From Diadema setosum (lineage: Eukaryota; Echinodermata; Echinoidea; Diadematoida; Diadematidae), in contig NC_092705.1 of NCBI RefSeq assembly GCF_964275005.1, forward strand, positions 24,842,673 to 24,906,672: a stretch of DNA of 64,000 nucleotides, in the 5' to 3' direction. This document shows, in pieces, positions 1 through 12,995 of the stretch; position 1 is the stretch's first letter, and the number at the start of each line of letters is the position of its first letter. The notes beneath the pieces were generated by a model, which was given only the letters and a program-made list of their open reading frames with translations, was not told the origin of the DNA and did not search any database. Both the position numbers and the translations under genes were made by a program.

Positions 1-1187
1 AACTTGATCTTTTAAACAAACAAATGCAGAACCCATTATCTCTAGCAAATGTTTTATCATTTTATTGCTATGAGCACAGCCTCATACAACCTGGGCCATG
101 ATCAAGAATATTTTTGAATTATCTAAGTGTTCCATGTTTTGCAGTATTAAACTAATTTCTACACCTGTATTGTCAGTATTTAGCATAAGTGAATAAGAGA
201 TGATATATGTGTGGTGTTGGAATAATGAAAATATTTGATATAATGTAGTTACTTAAACATTCAAATGAAGTGTAGTACTCACACAACTGAGCAGGCTTTA
301 CTGCTCAATTATGACCATGTCCATCAACTCATTGTTTATTTCGCACAAGAATTGTAACTGTAGTCGTTTTGTTTAATATGAAGTGGAATCATTCCTGCAC
401 CTATACGCAAACTTAAGTGTGAAAACAATATTACTGCATTTTAAGTTTAAAGATGTGCAAGGGAAATGGGTTTCACAGGATCACACCCACTGAAGTTGTT
501 GCTATTTTTTACCCATTACATGAGACCAGTGATGCTGGGACTAGAAAGCTATTTGTGGCTGCTGGAGCCGAGACTAATATGTCACTCTCACAGAAGTGTA
601 GAAACCAAAGTTTTGTACATTATTTTAGATATTGTGCACACACATAGCATATGTTAACATTTTAACTTGAATTCAGGAAGTCTGTGTAGGATAAACTAGT
701 GGTCTTTTTGAAGGGTCTGGATTGGAGGGGGAAAAAAACAACAACTTGATGACACGACTGTAATCATTTTATGTTCACAAATTATGGTATATTGTTAATG
801 GACCTGAATTTTTGCAAATATCTAAATTGAATTTAATTTATATCATTGGATCCTGGGGATAAGACTAACACCCTTCTGAGTTTTTGCATTCCATAATACA
901 CTCATTTCTTTGGCCAAGTTTTTTTTTTTTTTAATGTAATATTAAGACCACTTTTATTGTTTATTGTTTACGTAATATGCTCTTCATTCCTCCGTTTCTA
1001 ACAAGACTTGCAAATAAGAAACAACATTTATTCTTTGTAGATGACATCTGATATTTTATTTTGGGGCTGGTTCCCATAAAATTTGTCCATATTTTGCTTT
1101 ATGTTTACCTTCAGTATTAGTTACTACATTTTATGATATGTTATGTTATGTTTGAAGTAGACAAACACAAGAATGTTATACTTTTAT
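1..1187. other. Gene-free AT-rich sequence
   Basis: No convincing exon on either strand. Contains poly(T) near 920-932 and scattered short A/T runs. Could be intergenic DNA or a long 3' untranslated region of a plus-strand gene outside the window. Confidence 0.5.
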
Positions 1188-1316
1188 GGCCCTGTTTTAC
1201 GAAGAGTTATCATTGATTATATAGTTGATTTCTTTCATACACATGTGTTAATCTATGGTAGCCTGTGTGGTGCAGAAATTTCTAATCGATTATATCTTTT
1301 GATAAAACGGGACCTA
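1188..1316. repeat. Short inverted-repeat element (MITE-like)
   Basis: The left end GGCCCTGTTTTACGAAGAG and right end CTTTTGATAAAACGGGACC are imperfect inverted copies around a 90-bp core with AATCGATTATA-like sequence. Same general style (GGGCCC + TTTCATAAAA) as the elements at 29668 and 41403, a form common in marine invertebrate genomes. Confidence 0.55.
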
Positions 1317-4300
1317 TATCATTTATGATGGTGTAGAATTATTTCAAAGAAAGTGAACTGTTTGAGCTTGTTTTGCAACTTACATCAAATATTTTCACAG
1401 CTAGGGAAGCACCAAAAAGATTTTCACACTAGCCATTTCTAAGTGGTACAGAGTTTACAAGTCTTCTTTGTTGCTTGTGTGTCTGAATGACATTAAAAGC
1501 GTTATAGAAGCATGCACGATTCAGAGCTGTTACTGGACAAACTGGAGTTCTCTAGTCATATACTAGTACACTGTGTGTGCAGATGTCAAATGCTCAAATG
1601 TGTATAAACATCTTTCTCTCTCTCTCTCTCTTTTAAGCTTTAGTGTTTGTGCGTGTTATCTTCCAGAATTAAAACCAAAATTATGACATGAATTGTAGTC
1701 ATCTTCGCCTAAAGGTGCAGTGATTTGAAAGTTTGTAAATTAAATTTGGGCCAGATTCATTTCAAAGTGTTCTCTTGGGGAAAAAATTCAGTAAGATACT
1801 GTAACAACCTACATCTCACACTACCTTGAAATATGTAAGAGCCAATACCTGACCCATTAGGTTAGGTTAGGTTTGGTGAACAGTAGGTTCTCAGGAGCCA
1901 CTTTTCAAACTTAAAGGGAAAATCCCAGCAGCTAATAGTTTCTCCCGACAAAAAAAAAAAAAAAAAAAAATGCAAGAACAAATTTGAATATAAACATTAA
2001 CAAAATGAATAAACTTGTGTTGTTGACTGATTATGTGTTAATTAGTTTGTTTGTTTGTTTGTTTGTTTTTTAAAGACAGTTTGCTTTGAAAATGTACACT
2101 GCACTGTCTTGATACCAGGTACTATCTTTGGGGGAAAAAGAAGATTAAATACATGAAGATAAAACTAAAACTATTTGGATCGCCCAGAAAATGAAGGCTG
2201 TATTCCTCATGAAGGAAAAAATTAATCTGGAGGAGCTAAGAAAAAATAGCACAATTTTTTGTAAGGGAGAATGTGAACCATGACAACCTAAACTAATTGG
2301 CCTATCAATGGTATCAACAGGCTGGACCTGTATGTAAGGTAAAGATAATGTCATATTCTTTTCTCTGTCATTTGTTTCATTGGACTTTCATCCTATTGTG
2401 TAATTTGATTCCTGCCTTGTACACCCCGCCTCTGAGTAAAATTGTGGTACTGTTGCATAAAATCTTCACAGTTTTTGTTTCCCAGTAATGTCACCCAAGA
2501 TAGGTAGTGCAGTTCTTGCTCTTACTGTATTTAAAAAAAGAAAAGAAGTGTAAGTTGTACTCACTAAATTGACATCTCTTTTATCGCTTAACTCTGTTCA
2601 TTTTCAAAGATTTCTCAATATTTTGATCTGGATGGTCGAAAACCAGATTCACTTTTACTGTGTTATAATGTGTACACACATACACATGTTGTCTTGCAAA
2701 CTCTGTAATGATAATTATGTTTTGAACGGTGAATGAAAATGGTTGACATTTTTAACCACTCCAGAGCGATACAAAAAAGTTTCTGAAGTTTGTATGCGCG
2801 CCAGTGACAGTAAAGAAGGAAGCATTTGTGCACATTTTTGGTAATATACATTTGTATGGCAGTAAGGGAGAAATCTCTCCCATATGCACCATGGTTTCTT
2901 TTTTTGTGTGTTTGGTGCACAGATTTTGGTAGGAAAAATCATGTACATTTTATGCCGAACAAACTGTGAAATGTTTATGTCGACAACGCCACTACAGTAA
3001 GTGTTCGTGTTCACAATTGTATGTATGTGGAAGGGAGAATAAAACGAAAGGACACTAAATCACAATATTTGTGCATTCCTGTTTGCTGTTCCTTTATTGC
3101 TTTACTACTATTGTAGATATTGGCATTTAAGAATAAACACACATTTTAACAGGCTTTGGTACGGCCACGTTTACATTAATGATACCGTAAAATGAATAAG
3201 TTTTTCACAATTTTTAGTGTTTTTATGAACATTATTTACAATGACAAACATGCGTTTTGCCATGCATTATTCTAGACTAATATGCACTCCAAACTTTGTG
3301 TCATTCACCCTTGTGCACTACATTCAATCTAAGCCCTTCACCTGGTTAAAAAAAAGCAAACAAAAAAAAAACAAACAAACAAGCAAACACGAATCATGTT
3401 TTTCATCACAAGTGTAATGTAGTACAGTAAATGCCTAATCAAGACAGAACATGCAGGAAGTATTTGCAGTAACGACACCTAATGAGGTGCAGGCTTGTCA
3501 TTTGTTCTCAGACATAATTATATTGACAAGTTTCACAAAAATGCCAATTTGAAGATACATTTTTTTATCTAGTGGCCAAAGAATATTCCTGTCATTTGCA
3601 CCAGGAAAAGAAAAGAATTGAAAAGGAGAAATCAATATAGAAACAAAGGAATATAACTCTCAAAGCACTAGACAAGACAAACATTGAACAAGGTACGTGT
3701 CATGAAAAAGGACTACTTTGTTTATAGGTAAGGCACAGAGTTGACAGATGAATATTTTTGTGCTGAAATCAAATTTTTCTTTTTTCTCTCTCTCTTGTAA
3801 TACAATTAAATCTCATCCAGACAATGGCTATAGTCATAAGAATATGAATATGAATCAAACACAAACTTTTGTATCTTTTTTTAATGCAGCCAATTTTTTA
3901 ATCATAAAATGTTCTGAATATTTGTAATGTCATAAAGGAGGATGGAAAGGGCAATAACCTCAAAATGGGTAGAAGTAAGGAAACACCCTACTGTCTGACA
4001 TTTAGGACACAGCTACGACTGCCAAGACAAACAACCTTTGGCAATCCTCAAATTGGCAGCCGACTTCAGTCTGCCAGAACCACTGATCTCTACAGGGAGA
4101 ATCTGAATACCTCATCATAGGCCAATCGTTTAGAAGCCAGTGTCGCCATCTTACCACGTGCATCACCCATACACTTGTGTGCAGAGCTCACAACATCACA
4201 TGATCTTGGCGACAGTCTCTCCTTGAAAATGCATGTCCGCTTAGAATGTGCATAGTAAGATGGCGGTGTGGCGGCTGCAATTAATTATTCGTACAGCTTG

Positions 4301-5039
4301 AATGGGCCAAAGAGATATCAAGATACTTCCTACATAGATAAGAGGTCAGAAAACACAACCGGACTTCACGGTACTGCACATACCAAGACCATTGATGCAG
4401 TCTGTGACGTAACTTCACCAGTCCTATCAATGACCGTTCTAGAGCTTTTTTTTTTCTTTTTTTCTTTTTTTTATCTGGCCGGAAGTTCCCCTTGCCTAGC
4501 TGTAATGAGAAAAAGAGGGTATGACAAATCATGTCTTGACCATTTCACACATTATGTATGACAGCATTTCCATAATGCCTCAGAGAATGAAAACTTTTCC
4601 ATGTTAAAGTTTATAATTGATAAATCACGCAGTCAGAAAGGAACTGTAGAAGTTTTATGAAAACTTGACAAAGATGAAGAGAGTTATGGAATTGAAGATT
4701 AACAATTTTTCTTGTTTTTTTCAAAGCAGTGATGAAGGTCATCGATTCTCATTAAAATCAGAAAAGCGATGGTGTCATTGCTTCAAAATACTCTTATTTC
4801 AGGCACACGTAGGAAATGTATAATCAATGAGTCAGCAGTTGTACTCATTGCTCAGTCATTGCAGCTCTAGAACAATTGATGTAAATAGCAGAATTTCTTA
4901 TTGAATTTGTGTCTTTACAAAACATTTCTGTGTATGCATAGTACAAATGGGAGACTTGTAAGGCCATGACAACGTAATCAGCTATTCTACTTTGCATAAC
5001 CAGATTGATCAATATAACTGTTCAGGCAAACATATGAAC
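1317..5039. other. Gene-free stretch with simple repeats
   Basis: Holds a CT-run near 1613-1631, poly(A) at 1950-1969, a GTTT-type run near 2045-2068, an A-rich run at 3345-3380, and AATAAA signals near 3042 and 3132. Near 4145-4266 the inverted words CGCCATCTTAC and GTAAGATGGCG face each other 100 bp apart. No supported exons. Confidence 0.45.
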
Positions 5040-5433
5040 TTTAAAGGGGTGGTATAGCATTGGTTGAGGTGAGGATTCTTTTTGTGAGATACTTAGAAAC
5101 CACTTTACGAAATGCTAAAAAGCATAGTGCAATTCTAAGAGGAATTCAAAGTTTATTTGACAAAAATCAGTTTTGAAATGGCTGAGATTTCCAAAAACAA
5201 AGTGAAACAAAGTGATTCTAATAAAGTGTTGGTCCCATCTTTTATTAGGATTGCTTTGTTTTGGATATCTTGGGCATTTCTAAACCAATTTTTTCATCAA
5301 ACAAACTTTGAATCCCTCTTGAAATCAAATGCTCTAACATATTTCAAAAGAGGTTTCTAATTATCTAAAATAATCATTAAAAAAAAGTAATCTGATGCCC
5401 TCTCTCTACCGAAACTGTACCATCTCTTTAAAT
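5040..5433. repeat. Fold-back MITE, family A copy 1
   Basis: A near-palindromic element of about 390 bp. The left arm starts AAAGGGGTGGTATAGC and the right arm ends GAAACTGTACCATCTCTTT. The arms pair over most of their length around a centre near 5235. Copies 2-4 lie at 7624, 16453 and 54892. Confidence 0.75.
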
Positions 5434-6960
5434 ATTCTATACTTTTCCTGGTCTATGTCTCATTTCAATGCAAATTCTATATACTTCTCTGATTGATACG
5501 ATTTTCTTCTATAACATTAAAGTAAACTTGAACATGATGTGAGTTTTCACTTCAAGGCCCTTGGGATTGTGCAATGCACACAGAATACAGAGTTGCACAA
5601 GAGGTACATAGCATCAATCTAGACAATTTTCACAAGTTTGGCAATCAAACACTTCCTTGCTTTGACCTTTCCATCTGTTCCCAGTCATCAACTCATAAGA
5701 TCTCTTGAGGTATGCATGTACTTTCATTCAATATTCAGCCGGCAAATACAATAATGATGTTGACAAGAATCAAGGTAAAGTACTGTAATTTGATAATGAT
5801 GACACAAAGTGTAGTAAACGAGCATGGACCGTAAGCTGAAAAAAAAAAAAAAAAAGAACTATGTCAGCTAAAAACTTTCAGCCCATAACATACAAAGCAT
5901 ATTACAATTTTTTTTTTTCTCAAAAGTATTCTGAAAAGAATTTTAAACAATTACTAACGTGTATGTCGGGGCATATTAACACGCCCCATACGTCAGCTAA
6001 CCAGTGACATGATCGCTCATAAAAACATAATTTGTTATCTGCATACAGAGATGCCAACTTAGCAGATTTAAAAACAAATCAAAACAAAACATACTGCTGA
6101 ACAGCAAGAAAAAATATCTTTGAGGCAAAAATCATATTCTGTGTAAAAATGGATGAATGCAAACACTATTAAAGCATACTGAAATCAAATTTCTACAAAA
6201 ACATATTTCTACACAAACATATTTGGAATCCCATTTTCTTTGCTCATTTTCCCACTAAAAACATATTTCATTTATTTAAAAAAAAAATAGATTTTCTTAA
6301 CTTTGATGAAGAAAAAATGCAGTATAAAATGTTGTAAATGCATTCATTGCATTAAATCTTTGGTCTTTCTTTGGAAGTAAGAAGATTTTTGTCCATGAGC
6401 TAAAGTAATATCAACACTCAGTTTCAAAATACTAATCTACCAGAAAATATGGCATAGGTAAGAACATTTCAAGCTTCAAAGTGTTTTTAGAATACTGCGC
6501 CAGGATTGTATGAATGGTAAAGACACAAAACAATGTCCTGAGTTGTCAAATTATTTTCCTGCCATAAAACCAAATACATCCACGACAATCATTACACATC
6601 AAATTTGTTTGGAAAAACTCATAGTTTGTCAATGTTGTAAATCTTCCACATATGAATACGAATACAGCCAGTTAGCACAGAGGTAACAAGATGAAACAAA
6701 TTAGTATGCAGCATTTAGAAAAATCAATCAATTTACAAAGTACTGGTTATTCCGAGGCTTTTTTTTTCACCATTTTCGATTAGAATTAATAATAATAAAG
6801 AAAAAGAACAAGCCATCTGGTTTCATTCTTTACCTGCTGTGCTTCAATTCCCAACTTTGGCATTTTCAGTTTTACATTGCCAAGTCAATTCATTGCACTC
6901 TATTACCAGCAACAAATCACTCTTTGGCACATTCTTTGGCACTATTTTTGCTTCCATCTT
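5434..6960. other. Gene-free AT-rich stretch
   Basis: Only homopolymer runs (poly(A) at 5840-5854, poly(T) near 5911-5919) and AT-rich sequence seen. No ORF with coding character on either strand. Confidence 0.45.
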
Positions 6961-6989
6961 CTATGACTTTCTGCTCCTAAGCTCTTCAT

Positions 6990-7620
6990 AATGGGGGGAT
7001 TGTTGGAAGACTTTGGCTTTCCATTCCTCATTTCCTGATATGGAGGAAGTCCTGAATTGAGGTACTTTTGTTTCTATTCCTCATCTTTTCATAATGAGGG
7101 ACATTCTGAGAGAAGTTTCCATGCACCTTCTCTTCATATTGAGGGAGTACTGGGGAATTCTCTGGGTGCATTCGAGCACTCAAAAGCAAACCAAAGCGTA
7201 CCGTACCAAAGCAAACCATACTGTGCTGTGCCAGATTTGGAACGTTCGGGCTCTCTGTTGAGAAAGCATACATGTACCTCACAAGTTATGTTTAGAGGGG
7301 GTCATACATTTTGTAGCAAGAGGGTCATTCACCTGACACGCCAAAACTACTTTCAAATGCCCCAAACAAAGTGAATGACTCTTTTTCTTTTCTTTTTTTT
7401 TCATTATAATGTAAGTGCGTGTTACACACATTCTTAACATGTAAACTTTTTGGAACCCTTCTGGAGCACATCGGGAAATGGTCCACTTTTGGCTTGGTTT
7501 GGTTCATTTCAGGACAGCGTTTGGACGCACCCTCTGTTTCTATTTCTCGGCTCTCCATCCTTATTTGGTCATATTAATAAGTAGGTCCTCAGAAATTTTC
7601 TGTGTGTTTCCATTCCTCAC
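6990..7620. repeat. Degenerate tandem repeat of TCATAATGAGGAAGTCCT type
   Basis: Repeated, diverged copies of a unit of roughly 60-80 bp containing TTCCTCATCTTTTCATAATG followed by AGG-A-TCCTG-GGAATTCT. The same unit recurs at 15950-16390. Open frames across it (for example 7057-7374) are artefacts of the repeat. Confidence 0.55.
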
Positions 7621-7623
7621 CTC

Positions 7624-8016
7624 TTAAAGGGATCGTATAGTTTTGGTTGAGACATTATTTCAGGATTCTAACATTTTTTGGTGAGATAATGAGAAACCTC
7701 TTATGAAATATGAAAGAGCATGTAATTCTATGAGGAATTCAATGTTTATTTGATGAAAATTGGTTTTGAAATGGCTGAGATATCCAAAACAGAGCAATTC
7801 TAATAAAGTGTGTTGGGCCCACACTTTATTACGATCGGTTTGTTTTACTTTGTTTTTGGATGTTTCAGTCATTCCAAACCCGATTTTCCTCAAATAAACT
7901 TTAAATTCCTCTTGAAATGGTATGCTCTGTACTTTTTCATAAGTGTTTTCTTGGTATCTTGTGAAAAGTTAAAAGCCCAATTCTCATCTCCACCAATACT
8001 GTACCATCCCTTTAAT
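7624..8016. repeat. Fold-back MITE, family A copy 2
   Basis: Left end AAAGGGATCGTATAGTTTTG and right end CAATACTGTACCATCCCTTT. The arms are inverted copies of each other through a centre near 7815, where the word AAAGTGTG...CACACTTT folds back. The ORFs on both strands here reflect the palindrome. Confidence 0.75.
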
Positions 8017-8110
8017 AATACGAGAGGTGGTCCTGGGGAATTTTTCATCGTGATAAGGAAGTCCTGCGGAATTCTCATTATTTTCTTTTCCTCATTTTGC
8101 CATACTGGCT

Positions 8111-8330
8111 GCATTCACACGTACAAAATAGCGGGGTGGCGAGCGCACTCCAAATCTCGCGATTTTTGCAAGCGTTCACACGCTCAGAATTAGTGGGATA
8201 GCGACTGGGGTCCGAATCTCGAGATTTAGTGCAAGCGTTCACATGCTCAGACTTAGCAGGATAGCAATCGGGCTCTGAATCTAAAGATTTTGTGCAAGCA
8301 TTCACATGCTCAGAGTTAGCCTGCTAAGCG
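8111..8330. repeat. Tandem repeat, about 62 bp x 4
   Basis: Four consecutive copies of a unit built from GCAAGCGTTCACACGCTCAG, AATTAGTGGGATAGCGAC and GAATCTCGAGATTT. Starts lie near 8113, 8174, 8239 and 8301. CpG-rich for this window. The sub-words CTCGAGATTT and GATAGCG also occur at 15490-15934, so it is probably the interior of the same transposon family. Confidence 0.7.
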
Positions 8331-9600
8331 GCTATCAAGATAATCTGTCAGCTAAGCTATGCATGCCTAAAATTTACCTAAGCGATCAGACAGCATGGTA
8401 AATCTGGACGTGTACATCTCTGCGTAATGACATTCAATATGTGTGGGACATTGTAGACTTGCCTTACTGAGCATTGTATGGGTGAAACTTGCCCAAAATG
8501 TGACACCAAAATGTAGAAATATTAAGAAATTCACATTTCAGTTTTAATTAAGTAGATATGCTGCTTGTTTTATCAGCCATCTTTTCCCACTAAGAGATCA
8601 ACGTGTACCTAAGAGTAGATCTGAGACTGAGTGGGTGTCAGGAAAGGAATGTATTTGTTCATGTATTTTATACAATGTATGAAGTGCATATAAGAAGACA
8701 CAAGATGTAGTCTTGATTTTGTTACACTTTATAGAAATTCATTAGGTTAATGCCATCTTCAGAGGGCTGGATATTATTCAGACTTAAAGTATAAAAAGAA
8801 ACTCATGAGGCAACAATTTGTTATTTTTGTTATCATTATAAGAATTAATAACGGACAGCAACGACATCAGTACTGCGCGGTTTTAGGAAACACGAATATC
8901 CGGGAAGTTACGAAAGTTGTGAGATTATTTATTTGTCTATACTTTCAAATCTGTTAATTCAATAATACCCTATGGCATAGTTACATTTTATTTTGTTCAA
9001 ATCAACATTGTAAAAATGCAACAAAAACTTGATGATTAAATGTTAATTCAACTTTACTTTACCTGTCTGGATATGTTTTTCTGAGTCAACGTCGCAACGT
9101 TAAAAAAAAAAAAAAAAAAAAAAAGTCCCTCATGTGACAGTATGTCTACAGTAACTATCTTTTCTTATCATTAGTAAAGGAAGAAGCCTTATCTCAGCCT
9201 GAGCCTCAGTCCTGTGCCGTATCAGCGCACTGAACACCAACAACGTCGATAACAAAAGGGAATATGCCAATGATACTGGGATTATTTCTGCCGCCGACAA
9301 CGTACGTCACAATTATCGTGACTTTGATCCTGTCCATGTACTCAACACAGTCGGCAGTGCCTCTATTCGTGTGGTCACTGTCTAAATCACTTCATCTGGT
9401 GGACTGATGTTGTCTTGTCTTGCAATGTGGAATGATAAATTATTCCTGGAGAATCTCAGGTAGGATGGAAAGTATGTATAGAGTGATTTGCCATACTTAT
9501 CCATCCTAATTTTACAATTGCTATTCATTACCCTCAACGCGAATAGCCATAGGTAAATATTTTGCATTTTTCCCTTTAAGCCCCTGTGTTCCAAAGCGGG
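8331..9600. other. Gene-free stretch
   Basis: AT-rich sequence with a poly(A) run at 9103-9124. No exon-like sequence identified. Confidence 0.4.
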
Positions 9601-9604
9601 AAAC

Positions 9605-10635
9605 CCGCCAGAAGCCTATATAAGCAGCCCTCTTGCTGCCTAGTTCCTCTTCCATTACCGCGCATTCGTTAAGAAAACACCAGTAGAAAGTTAACTCTCG
9701 TAACTCTCAATGTGTGGCTACAAGATACAAACACGCCCACGGTTTTCCACTTCTGACTTGCGAAAAGATGTCGGACAAACACAAAAACAAACAATCGGCG
9801 AAGGTAAAGCCGAACTCGAAAGTAACCTTGACAAAGGAAAAGTCGAGGGAAAAAATTCCAAACTCCTCGGCGAAGGGAAAGCCGCTGAAGAGCAACACTA
9901 GCACCATGCAGCCACCGAAGGGCAAATCGCACAAGCGTGCGGGCAAGCCCACACCGCCTATTCCCCCGGCTATTGGCGGCCACGAGAGGGAACCTCCCCG
10001 TACCACAGCTAGTGTGACATCCCAAGCTTCTCGCAGGACCAAAGGGTAGAAAAGAAAACTACCCACTTGCCAAAAGAACGAAGGGACTGCCCCAAAAATG
10101 CCAACTACCGGTATTGGGTGTATGCACCCTTCCCAATCCGGAGAAGGCGGGTGAGTGGCTAATGAAAGCTCAACAAAATATAATCCCGAAAGGCATGCTT
10201 CCCATATCTACTGCCCCAGTAGCGGGTAAGAAAGTAGAACCATCACGCTTTTCGGGAGCGGCATCTAGTTTCCCCAAGCCAGACCCACTAGACCAAACCT
10301 CCGAGAAAGATTACAGTGCAAGCCAGGTAAGACCCTCTTGATATCACACCCATACAAACTACTACACTCAGTCACGCTCTCGTGCCACTCGTGAACAAAG
10401 CCCTAGTCTAGAGCGAGAGAGGGACTCGGAAGTAGAGATATCTATCGTCGGAGAGTCCGACTTGGACCTGGATTATCATCGCCCACGTATCTGCAGCCGC
10501 TCCAAAAACTGATGAGACCGTTCCATAAGCTCACTCTCCAAATCTGTGAATAGCAACAATACAGCGCACAACACCTACGAGATGAGAGATCGCGACTCGC
10601 AAAATGCACTAGCTGATTCCGAAAGCGATCCACGG
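9605..10635 (+). mobile_element. Degraded retroelement-like 5' end with promoter and lysine-rich ORF
   Basis: A strong core promoter-like segment (CCTATATAAGCAGCCC at about 9616) precedes a run of broken plus-strand frames: 9714-10049 (111 residues, very Lys/Pro/Ser-rich, for example KSREKIPNSSAKGKPLKSNT), 10114-10341 (EKAGEWLMKAQQ), and a Ser/Arg/Glu/Asp-rich third piece at about 10380-10515. The arrangement recalls the promoter and gag-like ORF of DIRS or LTR-type elements. No protease, reverse transcriptase or recombinase is seen, so the class is a guess. Base composition is much less AT-rich than the flanks. Confidence 0.4.
9616..9623 (+). promoter_or_regulatory. TATA box of the retroelement-like unit
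   Basis: TATATAAG lies 98 bp upstream of the first ATG of the lysine-rich ORF (9714) and is followed at about +30 by TTCCTCTTCCATTACC, which could be a start-site region. Confidence 0.4.
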
Positions 10636-10929
10636 TGAAAATTCAACACATTTGTGACAAACTTGTCATTTTGATATTTTGCCAATATTGTGAAAATGTA
10701 ATCACACATTGTCCACATGTACTATAGACCATTAGGAGAATCATGCATTATGGCAGAGGCATACCAGTCGCCTTAGCGACATTTCTAGTTTTTTTGTTTT
10801 GTTTTTTTGCTTAAATATGAATGATTCGGAAAAAAACAAACCCAAAACAAACAAACGAACAAACAACTCAATAATAGGTAGGTTTGCTGTTAATATGTTT
10901 GATTACCGTTTAAACATACCAGGAGACGG

Positions 10930-11170
10930 ACGAAGATTCTCAGCTGACAGACACTGTTCCTGAACAACTTGTCTATCTAGCATGGCTGTTCTCAGTTCAA
11001 TAATGCTATCAAGGACCGTTCGTTGGCAGCCAATTGAGGGCAGTATTTGGTCAATGGCAGAGCGTGTTGATAAAGAGAGTTGCGACACCGGAAGTTCGTG
11101 CTGATTGGTCAATCCCTCAAAATAGTTCCCCCTGGTCGTATGATGTCGATAAGACCTTAGAAAACCGCGA
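10930..11170 (-). repeat. Inverted-repeat partner 1 with coding-like remnant
   Basis: On the minus strand this encodes LDSIIELRTAMLDRQVVQEQ and, upstream, STRSAIDQILPSIGC. The DNA is an inverted, diverged copy of 11640-11860 (shared GACCAGGGGGAACTATTT and GTGTCGCAACTCT on opposite strands). The LDSI-ELRTAM-RQV word occurs again on the plus strand at about 12590-12640. Protein family not recognised. Probably transposon-encoded. Confidence 0.5.
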
Positions 11171-11639
11171 ACCCTATTATGACGCAAACAATGCATTTAT
11201 TGTTATTTTGCTCCGTGGCTCGCGCAAAGTAGAGTTACGCGCTCCTTGCATGGGTTTTGTGCAAGAGTGCAAAATAGCTTCCCCTCGTCGTCATAACAAC
11301 AATAAAGACCCACAACCCGGGATTTTGAATTACAACAACAATTGTAAAGGAGTGGGACTACATGATATTTCTGTCCTTACACTTTGACGAACGCCCATCA
11401 ACATCATCCAGGAGTGTTAAAACAACTCTGAAAATATTTCATCCTTTCCGGTTGTTTGCATCCATTTCCTTGACTTCGACAGTAAGTACTCCTTTCTCTA
11501 CTTCATTGAGTTTGCATGATTGCCATAAAAACAGGACATTTTTCTCAACAAGTCACACTCCCATCGCAAGCAACAATGGTATATCACCCTGCCGCTGGGT
11601 CAGTATGGTACTGCGCGCCTATGTGAAAACCCTGTAGAA

Positions 11640-11860
11640 ATAATTGGTCGACATCGACGACCAGGGGGAACTATTTGACGTGACCTTTGTACCCCAGTGT
11701 CGCAACTCTATCTATCAACGCGCTCTGGTCAATGGATATGCTGTTGAAGCTGTATCATCGCTGCTATCGAGCTCAACACCAGTACATATTGTCGAACGGG
11801 CAGTGCGCACCACCGTGATAGCGGGATTAATTGGATCGCTTTCGGACGAAAGAAACTGAG
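11640..11860 (+). repeat. Inverted-repeat partner 2
   Basis: Plus-strand counterpart of 10930-11170, sharing GACCAGGGGGAACTATTT and GTGTCGCAACTCT. Its frame (from 11644) is open for 71 codons with no recognised domain. Confidence 0.5.
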
Positions 11861-12419
11861 AAGTCCATCTTTTGCATACACTCCACGCTCGGCAGTCCAC
11901 AAAACGCGAAGAACAGTGCTACATATTTTAAACCAACATTTACCAAATGACAGCCATCCCACTTTCAGATTCGTTGACACTGAAAACACAATGAAACATT
12001 CTACATTACCTACCCTATTTATTTGGCTACTTTAACAACTACAGACAGTTTCATGACATACAACTGTACCTGTGCTACAGTTGGATTATCTACATCATAA
12101 TCTATAGTTAAAATGATTTTTATTTAATTGAATAAATAAATGTATGTCTAGACAACATCAATCACACGTAGAAACTAGAATCTGTAATGGTTATGGATGC
12201 AAGTTAGCTAGAACTACTGGAATATATCCTAGATCCATATATATTTTTATATATCTCTTTATTTTCCTGTTAATTGACAGTTTAAAATTTAGGCTGTACT
12301 CATCATTTTGTAAAGGTCTTTAATACAAACCCAGTTTAGAGACCTATATCGTCAATCTGAATAACACCCTTCCCCTTAAATTTGTAATCTGCTTTTATCT
12401 TTAGAAATGTCAACTCATA

Positions 12420-12690
12420 TGGTAGATTACCAAAAGTGTCCGACAAAGTGCCTGAAAGATGGGATTAGCGGGACACTGTTCATGGCACCCTGAGCTATCT
12501 GCCAGTGCCCTCATACTCTGGGAGCCCAAACAGGGAATTGCAAAAAGAGGAAGAAGTAGGGCCACTTTAATCGGTGTTATGAAGAAGGACACCGGCCTTG
12601 ATAGTATTAATGAACTGAGGACAGCCATGCAAGAAAGACAGGTTTGGAGGTACAACTTCATTTCTGGAACCCGAGTTGGCCTAGGCTGAA
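12420..12690 (+). pseudogene. Transposon-associated ORF fragment (LDSINELRTAM family)
   Basis: A plus-strand open frame of 76 codons ending near 12689 with TGLDSINELRTAMQERQV. The same word is found in inverted orientation at about 10950-11010. It lies directly upstream of the Harbinger transposase remnant and may be part of that element's second gene. Function unknown. Confidence 0.35.
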
Positions 12691-12849
12691 GGTAATACAT
12701 GCCCTCGAATTAGTAGAAGTCATAGTACACGGTTGTAGTAGCTTTTATCTTTAGAATAAGGAAAGACACATTCAGTTATATACTGAACCAGCTGTGTTCA
12801 CATCTTCTCAAGAAGGATGCTGCGTTGAGAAACGGCCATCAGTCTAGAC

Positions 12850-12995
12850 CATAGTCTAGCCATTACATTGTGGAAACTTGCCACCAATATCGAGTACAGG
12901 ACTCTGGCAGGATTATTAGGCATTGGACGATCTACAGTTTGCGTGATTTTCTTGGAGACAGTGCAAGTACTTGTTCACGAATCAGCTATTTACTC
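12850..12995 (+). pseudogene. PIF/Harbinger transposase, N-terminal (HTH) fragment
   Basis: Reads LAITLWKLATNIEYRTLAGL then LGIGRSTVCVIF, the hallmark helix-turn-helix region of HARBI1-type transposases (LW-LAT--EYR--..LFG---STV). A TAG interrupts the frame just upstream (about 12849), and the rest of the frame degenerates, so this is a dead copy. The catalytic half lies about 2.1 kb downstream at 15109-15466. Confidence 0.75.

Noticed and set aside
5600..5720. Minus-strand segment ending CENCLD-stop that faintly resembles the TERT tail
   Set aside because: No convincing acceptor, no supporting phase or conservation, 12 kb away.
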